Origin: Paractinoplanes maris
GTDB lineage: Bacteria > Actinomycetota > Actinomycetes > Mycobacteriales > Micromonosporaceae
Reading direction: 5' to 3'
Length of the DNA: 64,000 nt
Assembly (NCBI RefSeq): GCF_023544465.1
Contig: NZ_JALPVL010000020.1
Coordinates: forward strand, 61,274-125,273
A program made the translations under genes and the position numbers. This document shows, piece after piece, positions 41,087-49,538 of this stretch; position 1 is the first letter of the stretch, and each line of letters opens with the position of its first letter. The notes beneath the pieces were generated by a model. It saw nothing but the letters and a program-made list of their open reading frames with translations. It did no database searches and was not told the DNA's origin.

Positions 41087-42898
41087 TTGAGGAAACAGAG
41101 CACCGTCGTGCTGGCCGCCGTCTCCGCGTTCGCGCTGGTGACCGGTCTCGCGGCCATGCCCGCGAGCGCCGCACCCGGCGACGTCGCGACCCGCTCGGCC
41201 GACACGGAACCAACCGCGTCGCTCGGCGAGGACAACCTGCCCCACCCGCTCGGTGAGCAGCGGGAAGCCGAGCGCACCGAGGCGCTGGCCAAGCTCATCG
41301 CCGGCACGGTGAAGAGCGAGAAGCGTACGGGTTCCGAGGTGATCAAGCTCGGCCAGGGCAAGTTCGTCGAGTACCGCAAGAAGGAGACCAAGACCGACCC
41401 GGTGCTCACCTTCCTGGTCGAGTTCGGCGACGCCACCTACCCGGCGGCCGGCGGCACACCGGGCCCGCAGCACAACAAGATCGCCGCCCCCGAGCGGACG
41501 AACGACAACACGACGATCTGGCGGTCGGACTTCAGTCCCGCTTACTACAAGGAGCTGCTGTTCGCCAAGAACAAGGAGTCGATGGCGAACTTCTACTACA
41601 AGCAGTCGGGCGGCCGCTACACGGTCGGCGGCGACGTCGCCGACTGGGTGCAGCTGCCGTTCAACGAGGCGCGGTACGGCAGCAACGAGATCGCCGAGGA
41701 GGACGGCTACTGGAACTACATCAAGGACAGCGCCGCCTCCTGGTACCAGTCGCAGGTCGCGGCGGGCAAGACGCCGGAGCAGATCAAGGCGTACCTCAAG
41801 ACGTTCGACGTCTGGGACCGCGACGACCACGACAAGGACGGCGACTTCAACGAGCCGGACGGCTACATCGACCACTTCCAGGCCATCCACGCCGGTGAGG
41901 GCGAGGAGGCCGGCGGCGGCGCGCAGGGTGAGGACGCGATCTGGTCGCACCGCTGGTACGCGTTCGCCGACGACGAGGGCAGCACCGGACCCGACGGCAA
42001 CCTGGCCGGGGGAGTGCCGATCGGCGACACCGGCTTCTGGATCGGCGACTACACGACCGAGCCGGAGAACGGCGGCCTCGGCGTCTTCGCCCACGAGTAC
42101 GGGCACGACCTGGGCCTGCCCGACCTGTACGACACGGCCGGCGGCGACAACGGCACCGGCTTCTGGACCCTGATGTCCGGCGGTTCCTGGCTGAACCGCG
42201 GCGCCCCCACGATCGGCTCGACGCCCGGCTACATGGGCGCGTGGGAGAAGATCTTCCTCGGCTGGTCGAACTTCGTGACCGTCGATCCCGGCAAGAGCAA
42301 GTACGTGACACTGGGATCGGCCGCCAACGGACAGAGTGATCTGCTGCCCGAGGCTGTCGTGGTGCCGCTGGCCGACGGCTCCTACTACGCCGCCGAATAC
42401 CGTAGCTACACCGGTTACGACGAGGTGCTCAAGACCGGGCCGTACAACTGGGGCTGGCAGGACACCCGGCCGGACTGGGCGGAGCGATTCCCGTACCAGG
42501 ACGGTCTGCTCGTCTGGTATGTCAACCCGGCCGCCGGTAACAACAACACCAGCCGCCACCCCGGCACCGGTCTGACCCTGCCGGTCGACGCCCGCCCGGC
42601 GCCGATCGTCTTCCCGGACGGTGTCCTGCTCGGTAACCGGCGCCAGCCCTTCGACGCCACGTTCGGCCTGCAGAAGACCGACCCGGTGACGTTCCACCGC
42701 AACGGCACCGCCGTCTCGCTGCCGCGGCAGCCGGCCAAGCCGGTCTTCGACGACTCCGACCCGCTGGCCTACTGGAACGCGGCCAACCCGCAGAACTCGG
42801 TCAAGGTGGCCGGGGCCGGCGTCAAGCTCGAGGTGAAGACCCAGATCGCCGGCGTGGTCCCGGTGATGACGGTCAAGGTCACGCCGCCCAAGGCCTAG
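41087..42898 (+). CDS. Secreted immune inhibitor A-like M6 metalloprotease
   Basis: 603 residues from TTG 41087, preferred over ATG 41048 because AGAGGAG stands 8 nt upstream and the product begins with a clean signal peptide (RKQSTVVLAAVSAFALVTGLAAMPASAA). A propeptide-like segment follows. The M6 zinc site is GVFAHEYGHDLGLPDLYD (HExxH plus Asp/Glu downstream) with a Met-turn in WTLMSGGSWL. A beta-rich C-terminal domain follows. It would degrade extracellular proteins. A 14-bp hairpin terminator follows the stop. Confidence 0.93.
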   Translation: MRKQSTVVLAAVSAFALVTGLAAMPASAAPGDVATRSADTEPTASLGEDNLPHPLGEQREAERTEALAKLIAGTVKSEKRTGSEVIKLGQGKFVEYRKKETKTDPVLTFLVEFGDATYPAAGGTPGPQHNKIAAPERTNDNTTIWRSDFSPAYYKELLFAKNKESMANFYYKQSGGRYTVGGDVADWVQLPFNEARYGSNEIAEEDGYWNYIKDSAASWYQSQVAAGKTPEQIKAYLKTFDVWDRDDHDKDGDFNEPDGYIDHFQAIHAGEGEEAGGGAQGEDAIWSHRWYAFADDEGSTGPDGNLAGGVPIGDTGFWIGDYTTEPENGGLGVFAHEYGHDLGLPDLYDTAGGDNGTGFWTLMSGGSWLNRGAPTIGSTPGYMGAWEKIFLGWSNFVTVDPGKSKYVTLGSAANGQSDLLPEAVVVPLADGSYYAAEYRSYTGYDEVLKTGPYNWGWQDTRPDWAERFPYQDGLLVWYVNPAAGNNNTSRHPGTGLTLPVDARPAPIVFPDGVLLGNRRQPFDATFGLQKTDPVTFHRNGTAVSLPRQPAKPVFDDSDPLAYWNAANPQNSVKVAGAGVKLEVKTQIAGVVPVMTVKVTPPKA

Positions 42899-42906
42899 GT
42901 CTTCTT

Positions 42907-42944
42907 CCGGTACGGGTCCGCCGGACAGTCCGGGCCCGTACCGG
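42907..42944 (+). terminator. Terminator hairpin after the M6 protease gene
   Basis: CCGGTACGGGTCCG (42907-42920) pairs with CGGGCCCGTACCGG (42931-42944), 14 bp with one G-U pair and a 10-nt loop, starting 9 bp after the stop codon. Confidence 0.75.
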
Positions 42945-43070
42945 ATCGGGCCTTGTCTCCTGTACAGTTGACGCGTGAACCGGGTTATCTCCATCTGCAT
43001 TGATAAAGTAGCGTTTTGCAGATTGCGGTTCGCACCCAGGCGTTAGCATCCCCAGATGGGAGAGGCAGGC

Positions 43071-43670
43071 ATGGCCAAGATCTTCGACGTCCCGAACTCG
43101 GTCGCTTTCCGGCGGCTTCGTGAAGTGGAGAACGACGCGCGAGAGATCTTCGCCAATTCGCCCCTTTTTGTCCCGGGCCCGCTGCAGGAGCCGGACTATG
43201 CCCAGGAAGTGATCTGCGGCTTCTCCGGCCTGCCGGCCACGGATGCCGAGGTCGTGGGGCGCGTGGAGGTCCGCAGGGCGCGCCACGCCGCGTTCCTGGA
43301 GCGGCTCGAGAGCGACGCCGCGCCGCAGGTGCACGTCGTGCTCGACGAGTCGGTGTTGCGGCGCGGGGTCGCCGGGCCGGTCAAGCGCCGGCAGATCGAG
43401 CACCTCATCGAGCTCTCCCGCAAGCCGACGGTCCACATCGGCGTGATCCCGCTGGAGCACGGCCAGCACGAGGGTCTCGCCGGGCCGTTCGAGGTGCACG
43501 ACCTGGCGGACGACAGCCTGGTCTTCTTCGAGGGGGCCGAGGGTGACAGCGTCCTGGAGGGCGACCCCGACCGGGTCGCCCTCTACCGGGAGATGGTCGG
43601 GCGGCTGATGAGTGTCGCCGCCACGGGTGAGGACGCGCGCACGCTGATGGCCAAGCTCATCAACGTTTGA
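43071..43670 (+). CDS. DUF5753 (Scr1-type regulator) protein lacking the HTH domain
   Basis: 199 residues from ATG 43071, where GGGAGAGG gives a good ribosome site (ATG 43056 is in frame but poorly placed). It aligns from residue 95 of the neighbour at 44153: SVAFRRLREVENDAREIFANSPLFVPGPLQEPDYAQEV, VHVVLDESVLRRGVAGPVKRRQIEHLIELS, HIGVIPLEHGQHEGLAGPFEVHDL and VLFVE-like VFFEGAEGDSVLE. The N-terminal XRE-type HTH is missing. It may modulate the full-length paralogue by heterodimerising, or be a decayed copy. It is convergent with a DUF397 gene (11-bp overlap). Confidence 0.82.
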   Translation: MAKIFDVPNSVAFRRLREVENDAREIFANSPLFVPGPLQEPDYAQEVICGFSGLPATDAEVVGRVEVRRARHAAFLERLESDAAPQVHVVLDESVLRRGVAGPVKRRQIEHLIELSRKPTVHIGVIPLEHGQHEGLAGPFEVHDLADDSLVFFEGAEGDSVLEGDPDRVALYREMVGRLMSVAATGEDARTLMAKLINV

Positions 43671-43881
43671 CGGGGGCCGGCTCCCCGTCCGGGGAGAGCT
43701 GATCTTCTTTCAGGTCGGCGACGAGCCCGCGGAACGCCTCGAGATCGAAGGCGAGAACGGGGCCGGAGCGGTCCTTGGAATCGCGCATCAGGACCTGGTC
43801 ACCCTCCTTCTTGATCTCCACGCAGTTGCCACCGGCGCTTCTTCTGCTCGTGTGCCATCCAGGCTCGGTCGGGTCGTTCAC
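43660..43881 (-). CDS. DUF397 small protein
   Basis: 73 residues from GTG 43881 with GGAGG upstream. The family core is visible: WHTSRRSAGGNCVEIKKEGDQVLMRDSKDRSGPVLAFDLEAFRGLVADL (the usual form is W-x-S-S-x-G-x-C-V-E and VRDSK). DUF397 proteins are nearly always beside HTH-DUF5753 regulators and are thought to act with them, as in Scr1/Scr2. Here it lies between an HTH-less DUF5753 gene (convergent) and a full-length one (divergent). A CTGCAAA motif (43890-43896) stands upstream. Confidence 0.9.
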   Translation of the reverse strand: MNDPTEPGWHTSRRSAGGNCVEIKKEGDQVLMRDSKDRSGPVLAFDLEAFRGLVADLKEDQLSPDGEPAPVKR

Positions 43882-44122
43882 GGTGCCTCCTGCAAACGGA
43901 ACAATGGCCCATGGAGCCGAAAGGTCACGTCACATGGGCAGCGATTCGGCGCAGCGGCGCGGCCCGGCTGCGTCGGTGGCCAAACCACCACATCGGAGCT
44001 GACCAATCACTGACAGTACCTGAGATTGAGGCATTCGGATGCCCTGAATGGCCGTCGGCGGCAGTGAGGATGGCACGTCATTCCCGTGATGCGGTAGGGT
44101 TTGGCGGCTTGGGTTCGGCCAC

Positions 44123-44135
44123 CTGCAAAATGCAG
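44123..44135. promoter_or_regulatory. CTGCA-AAA-TGCAG palindrome upstream of the HTH-DUF5753 gene
   Basis: A perfect 5-3-5 palindrome lies 18 bp before the GTG at 44153. Half-sites recur upstream of the HTH-less paralogue (CTGCA at 42995-42999 and TGCAG at 43017-43021, followed by the shared ATTG) and of the DUF397 gene (CTGCAAA at 43890-43896), suggesting one operator sequence for all three genes. Confidence 0.55.
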
Positions 44136-44152
44136 ATTGAAGCCCTCGGAGG

Positions 44153-45076
44153 GTGGTGTGGAGCGTGCCGGAGGCATCGGATCAGTCGGGCGTGCCCGCC
44201 ACGGCGCTCGGGCCGAAGGTGGCGCGCGCAAGCGTCGCGCAACGCCTCCGTGCCTTACGTGATGATGCGCGCAAGTCCGTGGCCGAGGTGGCCCGGACGA
44301 TGGACTGGTCCGTCTCCAAGCTGACCAGAATTGAAAAGGGCGATGTGACGATCCAGCCCTTGGAGGTTCGCGCGTTGCTGGGCCATTACGGCGTGAATGA
44401 CGAGCACGTCGTATTGGAATTGTCACGCTTGGCGCGCACGTCGCGGTCGCGCCAGTGGTACAGCCAATATCGCCTGACCGGCGCCTATGCCAGCTTCGTG
44501 GCATTCGAGAACGAGGCCTCGGTCATTCAGACCTGGCAAGTGCTCTTCATTCCCGGCCTATTGCAGATCAAGGACTATGCGCGTGCGGTCACCGCGCTCA
44601 CGCTGCGGGCCGATCCGAACGACGAGCCGGTGCAGGCTCGCGTCGATCTGCGGATGGACCGGCAGCAGGCGCTTTTCGAGCGGCTGGACGGCCCGGACGG
44701 TCCACGGGTGATCGCGGTGATCGACGAGTCGGTGCTCCGGCGCCCGATCGGCGGGCGCGACGTCATGGCCCGCCAGCTCGACCACCTGCTGACACTGGCC
44801 GAGGACGGCAACAAGTTCACGTTCGGCGTGACTCCGAGCGACCTGGAGCGGCACTCGGGGATCGGCGGCTCGTTCGAGCTTCTGCGATTCGCCGGCAACA
44901 GTCACGCCGAGGTCCTGTTCGTCGAGGGCGCGGCCGGCGCCGACTCCCTTCTGGACGACCGCGCCTCGACCGAGCGGCACTCCGCTCTCTTCCAGGACCT
45001 GCTCGACTACGGGCGGACGGGCGACCGGGCCCTGCAGCTGATCCGGTCGATCCGCGACGGGATGCGCACCGGCTGA
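44153..45076 (+). CDS. XRE-family HTH plus DUF5753 (Scr1-type) transcriptional regulator
   Basis: 307 residues from GTG 44153; GTG 44165 with GGAGGG upstream is an alternative. The XRE HTH (about 25-85) reads RASVAQRLRALRDDARKSVAEVARTMDWSVSKLTRIEKGDVTIQPLEVRALLGHYGV. The DUF5753 domain has EASVIQTWQVLFIPGLLQIKDYARAVT, VIAVIDESVLRRPIGGRDVMARQLDHLLTLA, FGVTPSDLERHSGIGGSFELLRF and AEVLFVEGAAGADSL. Such proteins partner DUF397 proteins. It probably autoregulates through the CTGCAAAATGCAG palindrome. Confidence 0.92.
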   Translation: MVWSVPEASDQSGVPATALGPKVARASVAQRLRALRDDARKSVAEVARTMDWSVSKLTRIEKGDVTIQPLEVRALLGHYGVNDEHVVLELSRLARTSRSRQWYSQYRLTGAYASFVAFENEASVIQTWQVLFIPGLLQIKDYARAVTALTLRADPNDEPVQARVDLRMDRQQALFERLDGPDGPRVIAVIDESVLRRPIGGRDVMARQLDHLLTLAEDGNKFTFGVTPSDLERHSGIGGSFELLRFAGNSHAEVLFVEGAAGADSLLDDRASTERHSALFQDLLDYGRTGDRALQLIRSIRDGMRTG

Positions 45077-45078
45077 GC

Positions 45079-45366
45079 TCAGGGCGCCGGCCGGCGGTTG
45101 ACCTCGACGGCGCGCACCACGGCTCGCCGGACCTGTTCGAAGACACGCCGGCTGTGCGAGGTGTACAGGATCGTGCGGCGGCCCTCATGCCACGCGGTCA
45201 GTTCCATCCGTCGTGGATTGCGGAAATACCGCACGTCCACGAGCGTCAGGTCACGGACCCGATAGCGGCCCTCGGGGGTCAGGATGTTGACGTTGGTGAC
45301 GACGATGGCAGGACCGGGGTAGTAGACCACCTGGTCGTGCTTCGCGGTGTCCGAGCTCACTGACAT
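45079..45366 (-). CDS. DUF6232-like small protein
   Basis: 95 residues from GTG or TTG-type start at 45366. The pattern YYPGPAIVVTNVNILTPEGRYRVRDLTLVDVRYFRNPRR...ILYTSHSRRVFEQVRRAVVRAVE fits the family I know as DUF6232: a short beta-rich PH-like fold followed by a helix. Usually it also has membrane helices in the middle, and none is seen here. Function is unknown. It is convergent with the regulator gene (2-bp gap). The 194 bp upstream (45367-45560) contain no gene or structure I recognise. Confidence 0.65.
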   Translation of the reverse strand: MSVSSDTAKHDQVVYYPGPAIVVTNVNILTPEGRYRVRDLTLVDVRYFRNPRRMELTAWHEGRRTILYTSHSRRVFEQVRRAVVRAVEVNRRPAP

Positions 45367-45560
45367 AGCGACCTCCCCTAGGGGACATCGTCTGTCGTGA
45401 CCCGGCTGTCAGCAACCTTCATTCCTGTCCAGGCCGTCGGCTTGGTGCTATCTGCGCATCGCTGATAAGCCTTTAAGGGAGGGTTAATGGTGTTTTGCCG
45501 CTGGCGTTTCGCGTGGTTTCAGGGCCATCGCCACTTTCCACACTGAACGCTGGCTAAGGC

Positions 45561-46568
45561 TCAACGGTCGAGCACGATGTCGGGGAAGTGCTTGCGGATC
45601 ACTTCGGCGGCCTTGCGGATCTCGGTGGCCGCGGCCCGTTGATGGTGCTCCGCGATGCCGGGGAAGTCGCCGCTCTGCCGCTGGGCCAAGGTCTCGTAGA
45701 CCGCCGCCTGCTCGTCCAGGATGCTCAGCGCCGTCCACAGTGCTTCCTCGACCTTGTCCTGCTGGGCCGCCAGCAGGCTCTGCAGCGACCAGATGTGCCC
45801 GATGTGGCACGTGTAGTGCACCACTCCGCCCGTCTCGACGACGTTCATGCCACCCGTGCAGTCGGGGCAGCTCAGGCCGGCCGGTTTGCCGGGCTGGCTC
45901 TCGGGATCGATGTGCTGGGGGTAGTTCTCGGCCATGTCGGTCTCCTTGACGAGATCGGCGTCCGGCGTGAACGAGATCGACTCGACTCTCTCGGACACGA
46001 GCGCCTGGATGCCGAACGCGATGCTTTTGGCCGGCAGCATTTCGGCGTGCGGGACGACGGCCAGGGCGGCCCGCGGCATGCTCGGGTGCAGGGCGTCGGC
46101 GGGATCCTGCACGATGCAGGCGCCGCCGGCCGCTTCCACAGCGGCCAGGCCGACCGCGCCGTCGTCCATGCTGCCGGAGAGCTGAACGGCGACGGTGCGC
46201 GGCCCGCGCCAGCGCGCGGCGCTACGGAACAACGCGTCGACCGAGGGCCGGGCGCGGTTCTGCTTCGGCGCGCCGCTGACCAGCATCTTCCCGGCCCGGA
46301 CGAGCAGATGACGGCCGGGCACGGCGACGTAGATGTTGCCGGGCATCAGCGGCGCCTCATGCTCGGCGACGGTCACCGGCAGCGGACCGCAGCGGTCGAG
46401 TACGCGGACGAGGCCGCTGGAGTCGTGGGCCGCGGTGTGGATGACGATGAGAACGGCCGCGGGCAGATCGGCGGGCAGGTCGCCCACGATGCCCTGCAGC
46501 ACCTCGATCGCACCGGCGGAACCGCCGATGACGACCAGATTCCGCTGATGTTCTCGGTCGTCCGTCAC
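45561..46568 (-). CDS. CheB-type protein-glutamate methylesterase with C-terminal zinc-ribbon region
   Basis: 335 residues. The CheB catalytic domain (1-190) shows LVVIGGSAGAIEVLQGIV (Ser), AAVLIVIHTAAHDSSGL (His), RPSVDALFRSAA and VAVQLSGSMDDGAVGLAAVEAAGG (Asp). There is no receiver domain. The C-terminal third has CPDCTGGMNVVETGGVVHYTCHIGHIWSL, a Cys/His cluster, then a helical tail. No cheR or receptor gene is adjacent. It may hydrolyse methyl-glutamate esters on chemoreceptors or act outside chemotaxis. The catalytic triad appears intact. Confidence 0.88.
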   Translation of the reverse strand: MTDDREHQRNLVVIGGSAGAIEVLQGIVGDLPADLPAAVLIVIHTAAHDSSGLVRVLDRCGPLPVTVAEHEAPLMPGNIYVAVPGRHLLVRAGKMLVSGAPKQNRARPSVDALFRSAARWRGPRTVAVQLSGSMDDGAVGLAAVEAAGGACIVQDPADALHPSMPRAALAVVPHAEMLPAKSIAFGIQALVSERVESISFTPDADLVKETDMAENYPQHIDPESQPGKPAGLSCPDCTGGMNVVETGGVVHYTCHIGHIWSLQSLLAAQQDKVEEALWTALSILDEQAAVYETLAQRQSGDFPGIAEHHQRAAATEIRKAAEVIRKHFPDIVLDR

Positions 46569-46611
46569 GACCGTGGTGCATTCCCGATCGGGGGCCGGAT
46601 AAACGGGGGCC

Positions 46612-47064
46612 TCAGCCGGCCTGGTAGACGAGATCCATGCTGTCGGTGAACCCGGACCAGGTCAGATCGAGACGCCAGCACCCGGGTCGGGGGAGATCGA
46701 CGATGGAGGGACCGGGGCCACCGGCAATCTGCTGTTCGGCCTGGTCCCCGGTGCCGTCGAGCTTCGCGGTGATGACGAGCGGGTCGCCGTCGACCGGTTG
46801 GCGGGAGACCCACAGGATCTTGTTGTTGCGGCCCGGTGAGGGCGGGCTGCTCAGGGGCGAGCCGAAAACCACGGCGAGGAGGTCGCCGTTGGCCCCGAGA
46901 ACGTGCGGGACGCCGGCGCCGTCACCGCTGAAGCCGGCCCGGGCCCACTCGGGAAGGGCGTCGGTGCGCACCGGTGACCCGCAGGGGGCGGGCGGCGTCT
47001 CATTCGATGCGGTGCAGCCGGCCAGCAGCGCCAGAGCCACAGCCCCGGCCACGACGGTTCTCAT
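46612..47064 (-). CDS. Putative lipoprotein of unknown function
   Basis: 150 residues from ATG 47064. The signal peptide VVAGAVALALLAGC gives a lipobox. The mature part has PAPCGSPV near the start and PRPGCWRLDLTWSGFTDSMDLVY at the end, so a Cys pair may form a disulfide in a small beta domain. It resembles actinobacterial lipoproteins of unknown role. It is divergent from the hexosaminidase gene (81-bp gap) and 43 bp upstream of the CheB gene. Confidence 0.75.
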   Translation of the reverse strand: MRTVVAGAVALALLAGCTASNETPPAPCGSPVRTDALPEWARAGFSGDGAGVPHVLGANGDLLAVVFGSPLSSPPSPGRNNKILWVSRQPVDGDPLVITAKLDGTGDQAEQQIAGGPGPSIVDLPRPGCWRLDLTWSGFTDSMDLVYQAG

Positions 47065-47145
47065 GTCTCCTCGACACCGCCGAGCCTCGGGCGGGTTCCC
47101 GAAACCTTCTTCACAAATCGATGACCGCGTATGTACGGTCGGGTG

Positions 47146-48678
47146 ATGCGGACTCGACTTGCTGCCATTCTCGCCTGTGCGTTGACGCTCAGTCTCGTCT
47201 CCGCGGCGTCGGCCCAGGCCGCTGCGGCGCCGCCGGCCGTCGCGCTGGGAAGTGTGATCCCGGCGCCGGTCGAGGTCCGGGCGCACGGGTCGGCCTTCCG
47301 GCTCACCGCCCGTACGGTCATCGAGGCCCCGCAGTCCGCGCGCGCCGTGGCCGACCGGCTGGCCGAGGCGGTGCACACCGCCACCGGCCATCGTCCGGCC
47401 ATCGTCCGGCACGCTCCGGCCCACGCCCCGGCGATCACGCTCGCGGCCGGGCGCACCGCTCCGGAGGGCTACCGGCTGAGCGTCTCGCGGTCGGGCATCA
47501 CGATCCGATCGGGTGGCAACGCCGGGCTCTTCAACGGCGTGCAGACGCTGCGCCAGCTGTTGCCGCTGCGCGCGCCCTTCACGGTCGCCGGCGGCGAGAT
47601 CGCCGACCAGCCGCGGTTCGCCTATCGCGGCGCCTTCCTCGACCTGGCCCGCCACTTCCACACGCCGGCCGAGGTCAAGCGCTACATCGACGAGATCAGC
47701 CAGTTCAAGGTCAACTATCTGCACCTGCATCTCTCGGACGACCAGGGCTGGCGGATCCAGATCGACTCGTGGCCCCGGCTGACCAGTGTCGGCGGCGCGT
47801 CCGGCACCGGGGTCGACGGCGTGGGCGGCGGCTTCCTGACCAAGGCCGACTACCGCGAGCTGGTGCGCTACGCGGCCGCGCGGTACGTGACGATCGTGCC
47901 CGAGATCGACATGCCCGGTCACGTCAACGCCGCGCAGGTGGCCTATCCCGAGCTGACCTGTGACGGGGTCGCGCCGCCGCCCCGCACCGACACGGCGGTG
48001 GGCTACAGCTCGCTGTGCATCGGTCAGGAGACCACCTACCGCTTCGTCGAGGACGTCATCCGGGAGCTGGCCGCGCTGACCCCGGGGCCGTTCCTCCACA
48101 TCGGCGGCGACGAGGCCCACGCCACCAGCGAGGCCGACTACATCGCTTTCCAGCAGCGGGTCATCCCGCTGGTCGCCAAGTACGGCAAGCAGGCGTACGG
48201 GTGGAACGAGATCACCAAGGCGCCGGCCAGTCACACGGCGGTGGCCCAGAACTGGAGCAGCAGCACGACCAACCCGACCCTGGCCGCCGCCGTCGCGGCC
48301 GGCACCAAGGTGATCATGTCACCGGCCAACCTCACCTATCTCGACATGAAGTACGACCCGTCGACCCGGCTGGGGTTGAGCTGGGCGGGCTACATCGAGG
48401 TCCGGACCGCGTACGACTGGGACCCCGGCACCCACGTGACCGGTGTGCCGGAGAGCGCCGTCCTGGGCGTCGAGGCCCCGCTGTGGTCCGAGACGTTGCG
48501 CAGCATCGAGGACATCGAGTTCATGGCGTTCCCGCGCCTGGCCGCGATCGCCGAGCTCGGCTGGTCCCCGTCCCGCGACTGGGAGTCGTTCCGGACCAGG
48601 CTCGGCGCCTACGGCCCCCGCTGGACCGCCCGCGGTGTCGGCTTCTACCCCTCCCCGCAGATCGACTGGACGAGCTGA
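47146..48678 (+). CDS. Secreted beta-N-acetylhexosaminidase, GH20
   Basis: 510 residues from ATG 47146, chosen for its signal peptide (RTRLAAILACALTLSLVSAASAQA). A GH20b-like N-domain (IPAPVEVRAHGSAFRLTA) precedes the barrel: FAYRGAFLDLARHFHTPAEVKRYIDEISQFKVNYLHLHLSDDQGWRIQI, YVTIVPEIDMPGHVNAA, the catalytic Asp-Glu pair in FLHIGGDEAHAT, and YGWNEITKAPA. It releases terminal N-acetylglucosamine or galactosamine, for example from chitin oligomers, through substrate-assisted catalysis. Confidence 0.93.
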   Translation: MRTRLAAILACALTLSLVSAASAQAAAAPPAVALGSVIPAPVEVRAHGSAFRLTARTVIEAPQSARAVADRLAEAVHTATGHRPAIVRHAPAHAPAITLAAGRTAPEGYRLSVSRSGITIRSGGNAGLFNGVQTLRQLLPLRAPFTVAGGEIADQPRFAYRGAFLDLARHFHTPAEVKRYIDEISQFKVNYLHLHLSDDQGWRIQIDSWPRLTSVGGASGTGVDGVGGGFLTKADYRELVRYAAARYVTIVPEIDMPGHVNAAQVAYPELTCDGVAPPPRTDTAVGYSSLCIGQETTYRFVEDVIRELAALTPGPFLHIGGDEAHATSEADYIAFQQRVIPLVAKYGKQAYGWNEITKAPASHTAVAQNWSSSTTNPTLAAAVAAGTKVIMSPANLTYLDMKYDPSTRLGLSWAGYIEVRTAYDWDPGTHVTGVPESAVLGVEAPLWSETLRSIEDIEFMAFPRLAAIAELGWSPSRDWESFRTRLGAYGPRWTARGVGFYPSPQIDWTS

Positions 48679-48845
48679 TACACCACCAGTAACGGGTCCA
48701 GCACGGCCCGTCGGTCGGCGGCGGGTGCTGCGCACGGCGCGTACAGTGGGCTTGCTCCAGCACTTCGCCCAGCGACGACGGGCGGCAGCCGGGCCCCGAC
48801 CGCAGACCGTCCGATCGCGCCCACCAGGGCGACCCGAGGAGCACG

Positions 48846-49529
48846 ATGCGCCTGACACCAGCCGACATCCACAACACAGAGTTCGGGAAGGCCTCTCTCG
48901 GCCGGCGTGGCTACGACGAGGACGACGTCGACATGCTCCTGGACGACGTCACCCACGAGATGATCCGGCTGCTGGAGGAGAACGAGGCGCTGCGCAGCAA
49001 CATCGGCGCCGCGCAGCCGATGGAAACGGCGATCATCCCGCTCGGCCCGACCGCAGCCGAGCTGTCCGCGGCGACCGCCGAGCTCCACCGCGCCCAGCAG
49101 GCCTGCGACCGGGCCCGGCGCAACGCCGGTCTCACCCGCCGTCAGCTCGACGAGGCCCACCGGAGCGCCGCCACCCCGAAACCGGTTCGCGACGAGGTGC
49201 CGATGGGGCCGGTCCTGGCGACGGTGCAGCGAACCGCCGACACCTATGTGCGCGAGGCCCAGGAGAAGTCCCGGCAGCTGCTCGACGAGGCCCACGAGCG
49301 GGCCGGCCGCACGCTCGACGACGCCCGGCGCACGGTCGACGCCATCGACCAGAAGTCGCACCGCCACCAGGACGAGTCCGCCGCCGACCTGGCCGCCGGG
49401 CAGGCGGACGCCGTGCGCGACATCGACGAGCTGACCCGATTCGCCGCGGACTACCACGCCGCGCTGGAACGCCACCTGCACCGCCAGGGGCAACTCATCA
49501 ACGGCACGAGCGGCCCAGCCGGGGAGTGA
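48846..49529 (+). CDS. DivIVA-domain coiled-coil protein
   Basis: 227 residues from ATG 48846. The N-terminal DivIVA lipid-binding motif is LTPADIHNTEFGKASLGRRGYDEDDVDMLLDDVTHEMIRLLEENEALR. A long coiled coil follows (about 75-215; QRTADTYVREAQEKSRQLLDEAHERAGRTLDDARR). It is shorter than the essential Wag31/DivIVA (about 260-400 residues) and lacks its Pro/Gln-rich linker, so it is more likely an accessory polar or septal scaffold. It stands alone after a 167-bp leader. Confidence 0.88.
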   Translation: MRLTPADIHNTEFGKASLGRRGYDEDDVDMLLDDVTHEMIRLLEENEALRSNIGAAQPMETAIIPLGPTAAELSAATAELHRAQQACDRARRNAGLTRRQLDEAHRSAATPKPVRDEVPMGPVLATVQRTADTYVREAQEKSRQLLDEAHERAGRTLDDARRTVDAIDQKSHRHQDESAADLAAGQADAVRDIDELTRFAADYHAALERHLHRQGQLINGTSGPAGE

Positions 49530-49538
49530 GTTGCCGGC

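Noticed and set aside
41054..43000. Minus-strand frame of about 650 codons opposite the M6 protease
   Set aside because: No recognisable domain, and it overlaps a protein with HExxH and signal peptide. Considered a shadow.
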